Assembly: GCF_000812865.1 (NCBI RefSeq) | Contig: NZ_JSYL01000002.1 | Location: forward strand, 62,001-126,000 | DNA: 64,000 bases | From: Kaistella jeonii | GTDB taxonomy: Bacteria > Bacteroidota > Bacteroidia > Flavobacteriales > Weeksellaceae | Direction of reading: 5' to 3' | Shown: piece by piece, positions 44,184 through 54,695 of the stretch | How positions within the stretch are numbered: position 1 is the stretch's first letter | How the letters are laid out: each line of letters begins with the position of its first letter | Notes under the pieces: generated by a model | Database searches by the model: none | What the model saw: only the letters and a program-made list of their open reading frames with translations | Told to the model about the DNA's origin: nothing | Made by a program: the position numbers and the translations under genes

Positions 44184-44240
44184 TTAGAAAATAAATATTC
44201 AAAAGTATAAATTGATAAAACAATATCTACTTTAAAATCT

Positions 44241-44492
44241 TTAGCTTTCTTTATTGCTTTTCTCCAAAAGCCAATCACCGATTTCATCTTCCAGATATTC
44301 GGTTTGAATTTTTACAGCGTCCATAAAATCGTCAGGAATATTTGAGGTATCGCTATTCTCCATATTATATAACTCATCCGACATCAATTCGTATTCCTCA
44401 TAAATTCTTTTGAACCTGGGACTGTTTTTCTCTAATTCTTCAATTTTTTTCTGTTGAGGAATGAATTTTCTGAAAGGTTTCTGTATTGTCAT
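44241..44492 (-). CDS. Small conserved protein, YdcH-like pattern
   Basis: 83 aa, highly charged and helical, with no signal peptide. ELEKNSPRFKRIYEEYELMSDELYNME resembles the short coiled-coil of YdcH/DUF465 proteins (pRF..L.eEy..L...I), but the similarity is modest. It is monocistronic. No function can be assigned. Confidence 0.6.
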   Translation of the reverse strand: MTIQKPFRKFIPQQKKIEELEKNSPRFKRIYEEYELMSDELYNMENSDTSNIPDDFMDAVKIQTEYLEDEIGDWLLEKSNKES

Positions 44493-44690
44493 GATTTTTT
44501 TTTGATATTACTTCTTTCTTTGTAAAATTTAAATCTACTTATCGGTATTTAAAAATAAAATCACTTCTGTAACTACCTAAAAATGAAAATATTATAATAA
44601 CCTTCTGCTTTAAGAGAAAATAAAAGTAAACAATAAAATGAGACAAAAAAAAACTTTAACAAGATTTTCTGATTGTTTAACATATAATTT

Positions 44691-44698
44691 TAAATTTG
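44691..44698 (+). promoter_or_regulatory. -7 element for the GtrA-like gene
   Basis: TAAATTTG, 12 bp before the ATG at 44711. It excludes an in-frame TTG at 44696 as the start. Confidence 0.5.
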
Positions 44699-44710
44699 CA
44701 TTTATTAAAG

Positions 44711-45169
44711 ATGAAAGAACTTTTACTAAAACAAAGACAGATCTTGCTTTTCGCTTTTGCGGGAGCGCTAAGTGCAATCGTGGAGATTGGAACTTTTAAA
44801 ATATTCAGCGTTCATTTACCACAAGTATTTTCTCATGAAACTAATTTTCATGGGATCCACTTTCCTCTGAGCAATATATTCTCGACAAGTTGCGGAATTA
44901 TCACGAATTATTTTTTAAGTATTTGGTTTGTCTTTGAACGTGGCAAACATTCGAAAAATAAGGAATTTGCTTATTTTATGGGAATCTCTTTTTTATCAAC
45001 AATAGTAAGTTTAAGTTTTTTCCAGATCTTCTTCCGTTTTGTATTCTTAGATCATATTGATTTGGGCTTCTTTGTATTCAGCCAGGAAATGCTGAGTAAG
45101 ATCGCCGCAATTATACTGGTGTCTGTACTCAATTACACTGTAAAAAAGAAAATTATTTTTAATGGTTAA
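44711..45169 (+). CDS. GtrA-family membrane protein
   Basis: 152 aa from ATG 44711. Four transmembrane helices and the GtrA pattern (ILLFAFAGALSAIVEIGTFKIF, STSCGIITNYFLSIWFVFERGKHSKNKEF, KIAAIILVSVLNYTVKKKIIF). GtrA proteins are implicated in flipping or handling polyprenyl-linked sugars for cell-surface glycans. An acyltransferase gene follows after 36 bp, suggesting a cell-envelope unit. Confidence 0.85.
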   Translation: MKELLLKQRQILLFAFAGALSAIVEIGTFKIFSVHLPQVFSHETNFHGIHFPLSNIFSTSCGIITNYFLSIWFVFERGKHSKNKEFAYFMGISFLSTIVSLSFFQIFFRFVFLDHIDLGFFVFSQEMLSKIAAIILVSVLNYTVKKKIIFNG

Positions 45170-45205
45170 TCTCTTAAAGACTAGCTTTACTTTTTAAAAA
45201 ATTAA

Positions 45206-45931
45206 ATGAAAAAAATTCTCAATTATATTTGGCGTGGCTGGATGCTGATTTTAGGTACAGTTCTCACCATCGTCATGGGAATTCCTGTTTTGCTTTTTTC
45301 AATCAGAAAAAATCATTATAAATACTCCTATAAATTCATTCGCTTTTGGTCTATAGGAATGTTTTATGGAATGGGATTTCGCTATGATCTAAAAAAATTG
45401 ACCGATAAAAAAATCGATAAAAACACGCAATATGTCTTTATTGCAAACCATACCTCCATCATGGATATCATGTTGCCCTGTATTTTGATGCCAGATCATC
45501 CGCTTTGCTATGTTGGAAAAAAAGAACTGGTGAAAATTCCTATTTTTGGAACTATCTATAAAAGAATTTGTGTAATGGTTGATAGAAGTTCTGCGAAAAG
45601 CCGCGCAGATGTTTACCGAAGATGTGCCGAAAGAATGGAAGAAGGGCAAAGTATCGTTATTTTCCCGGAAGGTGGTGTTCCCGATGATGAGTCGATCATG
45701 TTAGATGATTTTAAAGACGGTGCTTTCATTTTAGCCTCAAAATATCGGGTCCCAATTGTTGTTTTTACATTTGTAGGTTTAAAGGAAATGTTTCCTTTTA
45801 ATTACTCGAAAGGTTTTCCCGGAAAAGTACAGGTTTATTTCAATGATATTTTGGGATCTGATGAAACTGCAAAAGAACTCAAATTGACTTCTCATGCTGC
45901 AATAAAAAAAGTTTTGGAAAAATCCCTTTGA
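45206..45931 (+). CDS. plsC: 1-acyl-sn-glycerol-3-phosphate acyltransferase (PlsC family)
   Basis: 241 aa. An N-terminal transmembrane helix (WMLILGTVLTIVMGIPVLLF) precedes the catalytic NHTSIMD (HX4D) and FPEGGVPDDE (EGxx) motifs, both intact. It acylates lysophosphatidic acid to phosphatidic acid at the inner membrane, in phospholipid synthesis. A different acyl acceptor cannot be excluded. Confidence 0.88.
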   Translation: MKKILNYIWRGWMLILGTVLTIVMGIPVLLFSIRKNHYKYSYKFIRFWSIGMFYGMGFRYDLKKLTDKKIDKNTQYVFIANHTSIMDIMLPCILMPDHPLCYVGKKELVKIPIFGTIYKRICVMVDRSSAKSRADVYRRCAERMEEGQSIVIFPEGGVPDDESIMLDDFKDGAFILASKYRVPIVVFTFVGLKEMFPFNYSKGFPGKVQVYFNDILGSDETAKELKLTSHAAIKKVLEKSL

Positions 45932-45945
45932 GAATTTAAATTAGT

Positions 45946-45953
45946 TATATTTG
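45946..45953 (+). promoter_or_regulatory. -7 element for the sugar transporter
   Basis: TATATTTG, 24 bp before the ATG at 45977, with a TTTG 15 bp further upstream, shorter than the usual spacing. Confidence 0.45.
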
Positions 45954-45976
45954 TTTTTAAGAAACTATATTAAACT

Positions 45977-47815
45977 ATGTCTCAAACTCAACAAAAAACA
46001 AACTATCCTGCTTTATACACATTAATAATTGTGTTTTTCTTTTGGGGCTTCATTGCTGCAGGAAATAGTGTTTTCATACCTTTTTGTAAACATTATTTTA
46101 AACTTGATCAATTTCAATCTCAACTAATAGATTTTGCTTTTTATACTGCGTACTTTTTAGGTGCATTACTATTATTTATTTTAAGCACACTCAAAGGCTT
46201 TGATATTGTAGGAAAATGGGGTTACAAAAAATCTATTGTTTATGGGCTATTATTTTCCGCATTGGGAGCTGGCGTAATGATAGTTGCAGTAAAAATGAAT
46301 TTTTACTACGGGATGTTAATAGGATTGTTTATTGTTGCTTTAGGATTTTCATTACAACAAACGGCAGCAAATCCTTTTGCCGTCTTACTTGGAGATCCAA
46401 AAACTGGGACATCACGAATTAACTTGGGAGGTGGGATTAATTCTTTCGGTACAACCATTGGCCCATTAGTAGTAGGATTAGCTCTTTTTGGCACCACTGC
46501 CGCTATCTCTGACACTGCTATTGAAAAATTACCATTAGATAAAGTAATAATATTATATTCAGCTGTTGGTTTACTTTTTATATTGGCCGCAACGCTTTTC
46601 CATTTTTCGAAAAAAGTACCCTCAAGTATTAATAATGAACCAATGGAAAAAGCCAGTAAGGCAATGAAAACATTAATTATAATGTCAGTTTTATTGATTA
46701 TCGCTTTCACTCCAGTCTTTATGAGTTATAATTCGAAGGAAGCCCAGGCAATAGTAAATATTGAAAATTCTATAAAACCCATAACTACTCAAATTAATAA
46801 TTATGTGGACGAAATAGTCTCAATAAAACATAATAAGAAAATAGAAATCTCTTCAAAACAGGACAAAATAACAGAGCTTGAACGAAAAATAAACGAAAAA
46901 GAACGCAGCATTTCTACTGAAAATTCACAAATTAAAGAACTTAAAATGCCTTTGGAAAAATACAGAATGTATTGGCTTTTTGGAGCATTGGCAATAGTAG
47001 TTTTCACCCTTTTATTCTCCTATAATAAAGCTCAAAAAAATTCAGATGGATGGGGAGCTATGCAATATCCGCAATTAGTTTTGGGTATGTTAGCAATCTT
47101 TCTATATGTCGGTGTAGAAGTTGCCGTAGGAAGTAATTTAGGCGAATTATTAAAACTAAAGGATTTTGGAGGATTGCAATCATCTGAAATTGCACCATAT
47201 ATTTCAATGTATTGGGGAGGTTTAATGATTGGTAGATGGGCAGGAGCTATAAGTGCTTTTAATTTGAGTGGTTCAACAAAAAAAATTCTTACCGTAGCTG
47301 TACCAATAGTTGCATTTTTAATAATTATTGGTGTAAATACTTTGGCAGGATACGATATGAATAGTTTATACCTATTCATTATCTGCGTATTAATTCAAAT
47401 TGCTGCTTTTTTACTTTGTAAAGAAAAACCCGCTCAAACATTAATGGTTTTCGGAATATTAGGGGTTATAGCAATGATTATTGGTTTACTTTCAACTGGA
47501 AATATTGCAATTTACTCATTTTTAGCAGCAGGATTAGCTTGTAGTATTATGTGGCCTGCAATTTTTAGTTTATCAATAGTTGGTCTTGGAAAATATACCG
47601 CCCAAGGTTCTGCATTTTTAGTTATGATGATTTTGGGTGGTGGTATAATCCCACCAATACAAGGTAAGTTATCGGATATCATTGGAATTCATAATTCTTA
47701 TATAATTCCTGTTTTTTGTTTTGCATATTTAGCACTTTTTGCTTTTTTAGTAAAAGGATTTTTAAAGAAGCAAAATATTAATATTGATCAAATTGAAAGT
47801 GAAGGTGGACATTAA
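45977..47815 (+). CDS. FucP-type MFS sugar transporter with central coiled-coil insertion
   Basis: 612 aa against about 430 for FucP-like symporters. The N-half has the family segments [22 protein letters not shown] and [26 protein letters not shown]; the C-half has [13 protein letters not shown] and [20 protein letters not shown]. The excess length is a soluble, Lys/Glu-rich coiled coil (about residues 255-325) between helices 6 and 7, framed by extra membrane segments. Proton-coupled uptake of a hexose is expected. The end overlaps the next gene by 32 bp. Confidence 0.82.
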   Translation: MSQTQQKTNYPALYTLIIVFFFWGFIAAGNSVFIPFCKHYFKLDQFQSQLIDFAFYTAYFLGALLLFILSTLKGFDIVGKWGYKKSIVYGLLFSALGAGVMIVAVKMNFYYGMLIGLFIVALGFSLQQTAANPFAVLLGDPKTGTSRINLGGGINSFGTTIGPLVVGLALFGTTAAISDTAIEKLPLDKVIILYSAVGLLFILAATLFHFSKKVPSSINNEPMEKASKAMKTLIIMSVLLIIAFTPVFMSYNSKEAQAIVNIENSIKPITTQINNYVDEIVSIKHNKKIEISSKQDKITELERKINEKERSISTENSQIKELKMPLEKYRMYWLFGALAIVVFTLLFSYNKAQKNSDGWGAMQYPQLVLGMLAIFLYVGVEVAVGSNLGELLKLKDFGGLQSSEIAPYISMYWGGLMIGRWAGAISAFNLSGSTKKILTVAVPIVAFLIIIGVNTLAGYDMNSLYLFIICVLIQIAAFLLCKEKPAQTLMVFGILGVIAMIIGLLSTGNIAIYSFLAAGLACSIMWPAIFSLSIVGLGKYTAQGSAFLVMMILGGGIIPPIQGKLSDIIGIHNSYIIPVFCFAYLALFAFLVKGFLKKQNINIDQIESEGGH

Positions 47816-48875
47816 ACAAAAACCTACATATAAAACAAAAAGATTTTGGGCGGGTATTTTACTTGCCCAATTTCTTTTGTTCTTCCTCTTCTCAAAAGTT
47901 GAATTTATCGTAAATCTTTTTGTGAAATTTTTTGAATTTCAGAAAAGTGTTCACCAAAAAATATTTTCACTGCTTTCTTTTTCAGTGGGCGATATCTTGT
48001 ATATCATACTTGGAATTGGCCTCCTCTACTTTATTCTTAAAATTATAAAGAAGAAAAGCAGAAACATTTTTCTTTTGAGATTCTTAATCCTTGCAAATAT
48101 TCTCTATTTCAGTTATCAGCTATTTTGGGGCATGCTTTATTTTCAGAAACCTATTATTCAAAATCTTCCGAGAGGAAATATTACGCTAAAAGAAACTCAG
48201 GATTTAACTTTGAAATATCTTACTCTTTGCAAACAAACCCGCAAATTGGTAAATGAAGATAAAAATGGAGTTTTCATCGTCACGGATTTAAACAAGATTA
48301 AAACTGAAATTCTACACAATCAAGGCAACCTTCCCAACTTCTTAGGTCATAAAAAAGCTGTAAATATTAATGCTTTTAAACCAAGTTTATACGAAGGAGT
48401 GATGAGTTATTCCGGAATTCTGGGATATTACAATCCGTTTACTGCAGAAGCGCAGTATAACGCCGAATTACCCTCTACTTTCCTTCCGTTTACACTAGCG
48501 CACGAAAGTATGCATCAGTTAGGTTTTGCGCGCGAGCAGGAGGCAAATTTCACAGGATATCTTATTGGTAGAAACGCTACGAATTTAGATTTAAAATACA
48601 GTACCGAATATTTTGTTCTGAAATCGCTTCTTAATTCACTGGTAGAGAAAAAACCTGAATTTGTAAAGCAAGTTATCCAAAATTATTCCTCAGAAATGAA
48701 GCGAGATCGCATGGCTGAAAAAGATTTTGTAAAAAGACATGAAGGGTTTCTTGATGTGATGTTTGGTTATACTAATGATTTATTCTTAAAAAGCAACCAA
48801 CAGGAAGGTAGTGTAACATATTCCTATTTCGTTGATCTACTGATTCGCTTCGAAAGATCTGTCTCAAAAAAATAA
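47784..48875 (+). CDS. DUF3810 membrane-anchored metalloprotease-like protein
   Basis: 363 aa. Three N-terminal transmembrane segments, then [22 protein letters not shown], an HExxH-like site written as HESMH with a downstream Glu, typical of the DUF3810 family. Substrate and activity are unknown. No ATG is available near the start: the frame opens with TTG at 47784, with other TTG/GTG codons close by, all inside the transporter gene, so translation is probably coupled to it. Confidence 0.78.
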   Translation: MIKLKVKVDIKQKPTYKTKRFWAGILLAQFLLFFLFSKVEFIVNLFVKFFEFQKSVHQKIFSLLSFSVGDILYIILGIGLLYFILKIIKKKSRNIFLLRFLILANILYFSYQLFWGMLYFQKPIIQNLPRGNITLKETQDLTLKYLTLCKQTRKLVNEDKNGVFIVTDLNKIKTEILHNQGNLPNFLGHKKAVNINAFKPSLYEGVMSYSGILGYYNPFTAEAQYNAELPSTFLPFTLAHESMHQLGFAREQEANFTGYLIGRNATNLDLKYSTEYFVLKSLLNSLVEKKPEFVKQVIQNYSSEMKRDRMAEKDFVKRHEGFLDVMFGYTNDLFLKSNQQEGSVTYSYFVDLLIRFERSVSKK

Positions 48876-49197
48876 AAAAAAAGAACCGCATAATGAAATG
48901 CGATTCTAAAAACACAAATGATGAAAAAAAATTTGCTTATATGATAACTTGCGTAATCACTAAAGCGTTGTAAAGGTAATACTATTTTTTAATTTGCCAA
49001 AATTTTTTATAGAAAAAAATAAATAATTTTCATTATTAATATCTGTTTAATACTTATAGACTGTAAATATTATAATTTTACTAACGAATAATTATATCTA
49101 TTAATAATTCAACAAAATTATAGTAAAAAATTAACGATTATTTGTTGAAATATCAAAATGACAATTTAGGTCTGAACCATTGTTTAATTTTAAAATA
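48876..49197. other. AT-rich intergenic stretch
   Basis: About 320 bp without a credible gene. It holds an imperfect stem GAACCGCAT/ATGCGATTC near 48890-48912 lacking a T-run. Otherwise it is AT-rich sequence with no clear promoter. Confidence 0.6.
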
Positions 49198-49227
49198 AAA
49201 AAACCCAAACAATTGTTTGGGTTTTTT
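49198..49227 (-). terminator. tRNA-Met terminator
   Basis: AAAACCCAAAC/GTTTGGGTTTT perfect stem with AATT loop and flanking A- and T-runs, directly behind the tRNA 3' end. Confidence 0.88.
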
Positions 49228-49229
49228 AG

Positions 49230-49303
49230 TAGCGAGGACGGGAATTGAACCCGTGACCTCAGGGTTATGAATCCTGCGCTCTAACCGACTGAGCTACCTC
49301 GCC
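49230..49303 (-). tRNA. tRNA-Met (anticodon CAT)
   Basis: A 74-nt cloverleaf: acceptor GGCGAGG with CCTCGCT, D-arm GCTC/GAGC, anticodon loop TTCATAA, variable loop, and T-arm ACGGG/CCCGT with loop TTCAATT. The 3' CCA is not encoded. Elongator Met is likeliest. A CAT anticodon read as Ile after lysidine modification cannot be excluded from the loop alone. Confidence 0.93.
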
Positions 49304-49358
49304 TTTTTTTCGGTGGTGCAAATATAAAAATATTTTGTGAGGTAGCAAAAATTTTAAT

Positions 49359-50642
49359 TTAATTTAATTTTAAATAAGAAAATACATCTGCTGCATGATC
49401 GGGCTTGGCAATAATCTTGTTATTCGAGTCGAGTATAAAGTACGACGGAGTAGCATGAACATTATACTTGTCAACATAAGAGCTGTACCAACCTTTGAGT
49501 TCAGAATCATTAATCCAAGGTAAACTCTTCACCTTATTTTCGTACGAAGCTTTTTCACTATCCAGAGAAAGACCAATTATTTGTATATTTTGGGCTTGTA
49601 AGGCGTTGTATTTCTCCAGAAATTTAGGGAGTTCAGCTTCACAATGTGAACAAGTAGAGGCCCAAAAAATAATAATTTTCTTAGCAGCTTTCACTTCAGA
49701 AAGTGATTTTGCCTTTGTATTGATTGGCTGGGTAAATATTTGGTCCGGGAACTGCGCGCCAATCTCTGTATTCTTGTTAGTTGCGATCGTAGAGGAAAGC
49801 CTTTCATTAATTGTACATTTCAAATTGCTGGCCTCTGTAAGATATTTATCTTTCAAATCCTTCATTTCATAAAGGTCAAAAATTTCAATAAATTCTGACA
49901 GTACCGTCTGACCACGAGGTGTTTCTATATTCACGGCGGTCAATAACTTGTCAATATCTGAGGAAACGTTCGCACTAGGACCAATGTTTAGATAAGCAAC
50001 TAGAATTGGTCTCATAAGCGATGAGGTTTCTAACAGGTAATTTGATTTTGTAAGAAAATCAATAATTTCTTCATGTGTTAAGGGTTTTTTCGCAGCACTT
50101 TTTTCTAAGAATCTGGCATAATTCGTTTTGTAGAAATTGACAAACGGATATTTAACACTTATATCAGAATTATTTGACAAACGACCAATTTCGGTTTCAA
50201 TTGATTTCCCGAAATCTGTATTGTCTTTGTAATATTCTTTCATTTGAAATAATGCAGGCAGAATAAATTCTTTTTTTTGTTGCACGTCCTGTAAATTATT
50301 CATCACGAAATTACTATCATCTAGATATTGAATATTAGTAACCTTGGATTTTTCAACATCAAATTTTAATTTTACATTTTTATTTTCAGAAATAAAATTA
50401 ATCGATACATTTTGTTCTGGAAAGTACAGCTTCATCATTCCGGAATAAGGTTTAGTGACATTGATTTGCCACGTATTTCCTTTTCTAACCTCCTTAGTTT
50501 CCAAGAGGTCTTTTGATCCACTTAAGGTATAAAGATAAACCTCTTTGGGAGTGAAAGTTGGCGGTGCTTCTATCTCAATTTTAAATTGAGCTGATAATGA
50601 GTTCAAGAGGACTAAACTAAGTACTGCTAAAATTTTCTTCAT
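49359..50642 (-). CDS. TlpA-like thioredoxin-fold protein, exported
   Basis: 427 aa from ATG 50642, which gives a signal peptide (MKKILAVLSLVLLNSLSAQ). The N-terminal 280 residues resemble the DUF4369/carboxypeptidase-like domains that precede thioredoxin folds in Bacteroidota. The C-terminal 140 residues are a TlpA/ResA fold with the redox pair CSHC (FWASTCSHCEAELPKF) and cis-Pro in HATPSYF. It probably reduces or shuttles disulfides in the periplasm. Confidence 0.85.
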   Translation of the reverse strand: MKKILAVLSLVLLNSLSAQFKIEIEAPPTFTPKEVYLYTLSGSKDLLETKEVRKGNTWQINVTKPYSGMMKLYFPEQNVSINFISENKNVKLKFDVEKSKVTNIQYLDDSNFVMNNLQDVQQKKEFILPALFQMKEYYKDNTDFGKSIETEIGRLSNNSDISVKYPFVNFYKTNYARFLEKSAAKKPLTHEEIIDFLTKSNYLLETSSLMRPILVAYLNIGPSANVSSDIDKLLTAVNIETPRGQTVLSEFIEIFDLYEMKDLKDKYLTEASNLKCTINERLSSTIATNKNTEIGAQFPDQIFTQPINTKAKSLSEVKAAKKIIIFWASTCSHCEAELPKFLEKYNALQAQNIQIIGLSLDSEKASYENKVKSLPWINDSELKGWYSSYVDKYNVHATPSYFILDSNNKIIAKPDHAADVFSYLKLN

Positions 50643-50653
50643 GGTGTAAATAT

Positions 50654-50683
50654 AAAAAAACCCACCGAATTTTCGATGGGTTT
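50654..50683 (-). terminator. Terminator after the T9SS protein/small protein pair
   Basis: CCCACCGA pairs with TCGATGGG (one G-T pair) followed by a T-run on the minus strand. It lies in the leader of the TlpA-like gene. Confidence 0.7.
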
Positions 50684-50703
50684 CATATAATTTTAGCAAA
50701 TAT

Positions 50704-50940
50704 TTAAGCTATACTTTTATGTTGTTTTCTCGCGAAGTAAATAATCAAAAGAAAACCGACCAATGCTAGAATATAAACATACATATCAATTGGTGAAGAC
50801 ATTGTACCTGGACCTGTACCTCCACCGCCACCACCGCCACCAGGAGGCGGAGCTGGGACATCACCAGGAATTCCTCCCGCTTTATATAATGTTCCTATAA
50901 TCAGGAATAAAAAAAATAAAGTTTTATTAAAAATTTTCAT
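50704..50940 (-). CDS. Small Gly/Pro-rich membrane protein
   Basis: 78 aa: signal peptide, a PGDVPAPPPGGGGGGGGTGPG low-complexity linker, one transmembrane helix (MYVYILALVGFLLIIYFA) and a basic tail. It starts 17 bp after the T9SS cargo gene at 50958-52961, so the two are made together. Small proteins of this design often follow T9SS cargo genes in flavobacteria. Function unknown; it may anchor or chaperone the secreted partner. Confidence 0.65.
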   Translation of the reverse strand: MKIFNKTLFFLFLIIGTLYKAGGIPGDVPAPPPGGGGGGGGTGPGTMSSPIDMYVYILALVGFLLIIYFARKQHKSIA

Positions 50941-50957
50941 AATTTGTGTTTTAAATG

Positions 50958-52961
50958 TTATCTGATAATTTTGGAACTAACTTTTTCTCCTTTTTCGGAA
51001 ACAGCTGTTACGATATAAGCTGCATTAGCTTTCGCAAGATTTATCTCAAAATCCTTATCGGCTACAACACCTTTTTGAGAAATAACCAATTTTCCACTCA
51101 TATCATAAACATTAATATCTGATTTTTTCCATTGAGGATCAAAACGTACTACAAACTTATTGATGGCACCGTTGTAAATAACCTTTGTTCTTGAAGGTTT
51201 TGCCGTTCCATCAGTTCCTAGTATTAGCGTTGATTTTCCATAATATAGATTATATTTATCTCCCACTACTGGGATTACCTGGTTCTGTGCAACCTCAGAA
51301 ATTGCTCCATCCGTTGATTTATAATAAAATCCAATTCCAGTTGATAAATTATGTTCCATGTCTGGTATTAATTCTGCATTTTCTCTAACTTCAAATTTTA
51401 AAGATTTAATACTAGTACCATATAGCGCTAAAGGAATTGCTTTTCCAAAGAAGTCTGTTTCATTGGCCTCGTTGATATATAACCAATAAGAATCTATGTA
51501 GTTCATATCATAACCACCATTAACATCTTCCTCATAAGTTCCCAGGATATTTGTACTTGTCAACGTTGACTGTACAGTTGGTTGAGCAGTGTGACCTGTA
51601 GTTGCGGTGGGATATACTGCATAATAAGTGCGAGCGATTTCTTGTCCATTTTCGTCTAGTCCAATTATTCCTAATTGTTTCATGGTACTACTGTTTGTAC
51701 CACCAGATCTTAAAGCGTTTACGTCATAATTAGTACCCTCCAATCGTCGAGAATTTTTAAATCTTCTCAAATTATCAAAATTTAAAGTTTGTGCAGTTAA
51801 ATTATTTCTAAGTTTTACAACAAATGTCTGCATCGGCTTTATAATCAAACCAACATCTCCTACTGGAAAACTTGCATTCGGGGTACCTCCGGAATCAGTA
51901 AAATTTATAAATTTCGCTGCTACAGAATAAGTTCCTCCGCTATCAGTAGTAACAACTCCTGGATCGTAACGAATACCCTGTACTGTTGTAATAAGATTAT
52001 TATCCGTAGTAGTACCAGTCTCGGTTTTATTAATGAAGCCTAAATCTAAATTTGTCAAATAAGGGTTTCCGAATTGGTAAATGTTTTTACCAAAGTTACC
52101 ACTCCAAGCAGTAGCTGCATCCCAATCATCTTGAAGATAAGTGTTGTATCTTTCATTGTAGGAATTATTATTATTCCCTCCTGCTCCAAAAATTACATTT
52201 TTTGCTGCGTCAGCCAAAGTTTCAGTTACTCCATTTGCAAAAGCTTGTCCTCTTAAGGTATAAACTGTACCAAATCGTTGCAGGTTAGTTCCACCAATAT
52301 AAGCAGGGTCTGCTGGATCAATATTGGAAGGCATTGTCATAGGTGGATTTCCAGAATCTAAACCATTCGAACCCAACATATAATAAGTTGTGTTGTTAGG
52401 AGTTGTAGCAGATACATTCAAATTGTCTGAAACAGCAGTAGAATTATTCCACGTTAAAATTTCATTTTTTGAATATCTTGCGTTAGAAAAAACTTTCCCT
52501 AAAGTTCCTATCGCAGAAGGTGTTCCTGAAAGGCTGGAAAGTGTTTTATTGTTGAATGGTAATGCAATTTGCTGGTACGTTCCATGTTTAGGAGTACGAT
52601 ATTCTTTATCGACAATCGCAGTCATATTACCTTGAGCCAAACCATTTATGTAAAGCTGACCATAAGTAGAAGTTGCTGAACTTGCTGGGGTATTTAGTCT
52701 AAGGATAAAATTTCCTCCATCTAATTTATTACCTCCACCTAAGGCTAAAGTTTTGAAAAGATCAGAACCTGATCCTACAATCATAACATTGCCTCGTACA
52801 TCGTAAATTGCGTTTTCTTGAGTTTGAACGCCACCACCATTATAAACCAGTGCGTTTTCTCCTACATAAAAAACCGCATCCTTATTTACACTGCAGATGA
52901 CTTGGGCACCAACGGATAAACTTAGCGCCATAAGCGCCACAGTTAATAGATTTTTTTTCAT
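50958..52961 (-). CDS. T9SS-secreted cell-surface protein
   Basis: 667 aa. Signal peptide (MKKNLLTVALMALSLSVGAQ), a long beta-rich, Asn/Thr/Gly-rich body without a recognised enzyme domain, and a C-terminal type A sorting domain (INVYDMSGKLVISQKG...VSSKIIR). It is exported by Sec, crosses the outer membrane by the type IX system and is displayed or released. Adhesin or surface-layer roles are possible. Confidence 0.85.
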   Translation of the reverse strand: MKKNLLTVALMALSLSVGAQVICSVNKDAVFYVGENALVYNGGGVQTQENAIYDVRGNVMIVGSGSDLFKTLALGGGNKLDGGNFILRLNTPASSATSTYGQLYINGLAQGNMTAIVDKEYRTPKHGTYQQIALPFNNKTLSSLSGTPSAIGTLGKVFSNARYSKNEILTWNNSTAVSDNLNVSATTPNNTTYYMLGSNGLDSGNPPMTMPSNIDPADPAYIGGTNLQRFGTVYTLRGQAFANGVTETLADAAKNVIFGAGGNNNNSYNERYNTYLQDDWDAATAWSGNFGKNIYQFGNPYLTNLDLGFINKTETGTTTDNNLITTVQGIRYDPGVVTTDSGGTYSVAAKFINFTDSGGTPNASFPVGDVGLIIKPMQTFVVKLRNNLTAQTLNFDNLRRFKNSRRLEGTNYDVNALRSGGTNSSTMKQLGIIGLDENGQEIARTYYAVYPTATTGHTAQPTVQSTLTSTNILGTYEEDVNGGYDMNYIDSYWLYINEANETDFFGKAIPLALYGTSIKSLKFEVRENAELIPDMEHNLSTGIGFYYKSTDGAISEVAQNQVIPVVGDKYNLYYGKSTLILGTDGTAKPSRTKVIYNGAINKFVVRFDPQWKKSDINVYDMSGKLVISQKGVVADKDFEINLAKANAAYIVTAVSEKGEKVSSKIIR

Positions 52962-53052
52962 TATTGTGTGTTTTGTGTTTTTAGCTGAAAAATAATACAG
53001 TTACAAATGTATTCATAATTTTTAGTATTTCAATGAAAATCCTAAAAAAATA

Positions 53053-54234
53053 CTAGAAATGTACATTATCATTGGTTAATGTAATTTTCTTTTGAGTAGT
53101 AATATCAAACATAAAGTCTTCTAAAACTTTTTCGGTTGTTCCTCTTAAACCTCTCGCTCCCAATCCTTTATCCATTGTTTCATCAACAATCTTATCAATG
53201 GATTCATCACTAAATTTCAACGTAACTCCATCCATTTTAAATAACTCAACAAATTGATTAATTATCGAATTCTTTGGTTCTTTCATAATTCTGATCATGG
53301 TTTCCTTGTCGAGTTTCTCCAAATAAGTTACGATAGGGAAACGCCCCAAAAGCTCTGGAATTAGACCGAATTTTCGCAGATCGATTGCATTGATCTGACG
53401 CAGAATATAATCTTCGTCTTCAACTTTATTTAATTTGTCCATGCTGAATCCAATAGCTTGTTTATTCAGACGTTTTTCAATAATTTCTTTAATTCCATCG
53501 AAAGCACCACCTGCAATGAATAAAATATTTTGAGTGTTTACCTGAATATATTTTTGATCAGGATGCTTTCTACCTCCTTGTGGCGGAACATTTACAATAC
53601 TTCCCTCTAATAATTTAAGCAATCCTTGTTGCACTCCTTCACCGGAAACGTCTCTTGTTATACTTGGATTATCAGATTTTCTGGCAATTTTGTCGATCTC
53701 ATCAATAAAAACAATACCTTTTTCGGCTTTTTCTACATCATAATCAGCAACCATCAATAGACGCGATAGAATACTTTCTACATCTTCTCCAACATAACCT
53801 GCCTCGGTAAGAATAGTAGCATCGACGATACAGAACGGAACATTTAATTCTTTAGCAATTGTTTTTGCTAGAAGCGTTTTGCCGGTCCCAGTTTCACCAA
53901 TCATAATGATGTTGGATTTTTCTATTTCAACTTCCCTGTTCTCATTCTTGGCATGTAAAATACGTTTGTAATGATTATAGACTGCAATAGAAAGCTGCTT
54001 TTTTGCCTGATCTTGTCCAATAACATAAAGATCTAGAAATGCTTTAATTTCTTTGGGCTTTTTTAAATCTGCCATAGTTTCTGCCGGCGAAAATTTTGAA
54101 TCTGAAGCGCCTTCCGCTACAATTGCATGAGCTTGTTCGATACAGTTTTCGCAGATAAATCCGTTGTTTCCGGAAATCAGCATTTGTACTTCAGTTCGTT
54201 TTCTTCCACAAAAAGAACACTCGTTTGAATTCAT
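53053..54234 (-). CDS. clpX: ATP-dependent Clp protease ATP-binding subunit ClpX
   Basis: 393 aa from ATG 54234 ([17 protein letters not shown]); a longer frame adds 14 unlikely residues. It has the C4 zinc domain (CSFC...CENC), Walker A GETGTGKT, Walker [10 protein letters not shown], pore loop GYVGEDVE, and sensor region [12 protein letters not shown]. It unfolds substrates for ClpP. clpP is not adjacent here. Confidence 0.96.
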   Translation of the reverse strand: MNSNECSFCGRKRTEVQMLISGNNGFICENCIEQAHAIVAEGASDSKFSPAETMADLKKPKEIKAFLDLYVIGQDQAKKQLSIAVYNHYKRILHAKNENREVEIEKSNIIMIGETGTGKTLLAKTIAKELNVPFCIVDATILTEAGYVGEDVESILSRLLMVADYDVEKAEKGIVFIDEIDKIARKSDNPSITRDVSGEGVQQGLLKLLEGSIVNVPPQGGRKHPDQKYIQVNTQNILFIAGGAFDGIKEIIEKRLNKQAIGFSMDKLNKVEDEDYILRQINAIDLRKFGLIPELLGRFPIVTYLEKLDKETMIRIMKEPKNSIINQFVELFKMDGVTLKFSDESIDKIVDETMDKGLGARGLRGTTEKVLEDFMFDITTQKKITLTNDNVHF

Positions 54235-54261
54235 ATATAATAATAAGTTAAGAGTTAAATT

Positions 54262-54298
54262 AAAAAATTTTGTCAAAGTATAAACACTTTGACAAAAT
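54262..54298 (-). terminator. Terminator of the HIT gene
   Basis: ATTTTGTCAAAGT pairs perfectly with ACTTTGACAAAAT, followed by six T on the minus strand, between the HIT and clpX genes. Confidence 0.85.
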
Positions 54299-54305
54299 CG
54301 TATTT

Positions 54306-54695
54306 TCAGAAATTAAGAATCGAGTTTTGAATCTCGCGATATTCTTCATTAGAAAATTTCAAACGTACATTTTTAAAATTCATGTCACCCATTTCGGTAA
54401 TAGGAATGAGATGAATATGTGCGTGTGGCACTTCTAATCCGATTACAGATACAGTAATTCTTTTGTCGGGATAAGTTTTCTGCAGTTTTTTTGCAACAGT
54501 TTGCGCAAAACTCCAAAGATTTCTGAAATCTTCATTTTCCAGATCAAAAATAAAATCGATTTCCTGCTTCGGAATGACTAAAGTGTGACCTTTCACCAAA
54601 GGCATTGCATCCAGAAAAGCTAAATATTTTTCGTCTTCCGCAATTTTATAGGAAGGGATTTCATTTTTTATAATTTTTGTAAATATGGAACTCAT
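54306..54695 (-). CDS. HIT-family nucleotide hydrolase (HinT-like)
   Basis: 129 aa, the full length of the family. FTKIIKNEIPSYKIAEDEKYLAFLD, GHTLVIPKQ and the His triad in HAHIHLIP are intact. Such enzymes split nucleoside phosphoramidates and similar adducts in the cytoplasm. It lies downstream of greA, 143 bp away. Confidence 0.93.
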   Translation of the reverse strand: MSSIFTKIIKNEIPSYKIAEDEKYLAFLDAMPLVKGHTLVIPKQEIDFIFDLENEDFRNLWSFAQTVAKKLQKTYPDKRITVSVIGLEVPHAHIHLIPITEMGDMNFKNVRLKFSNEEYREIQNSILNF

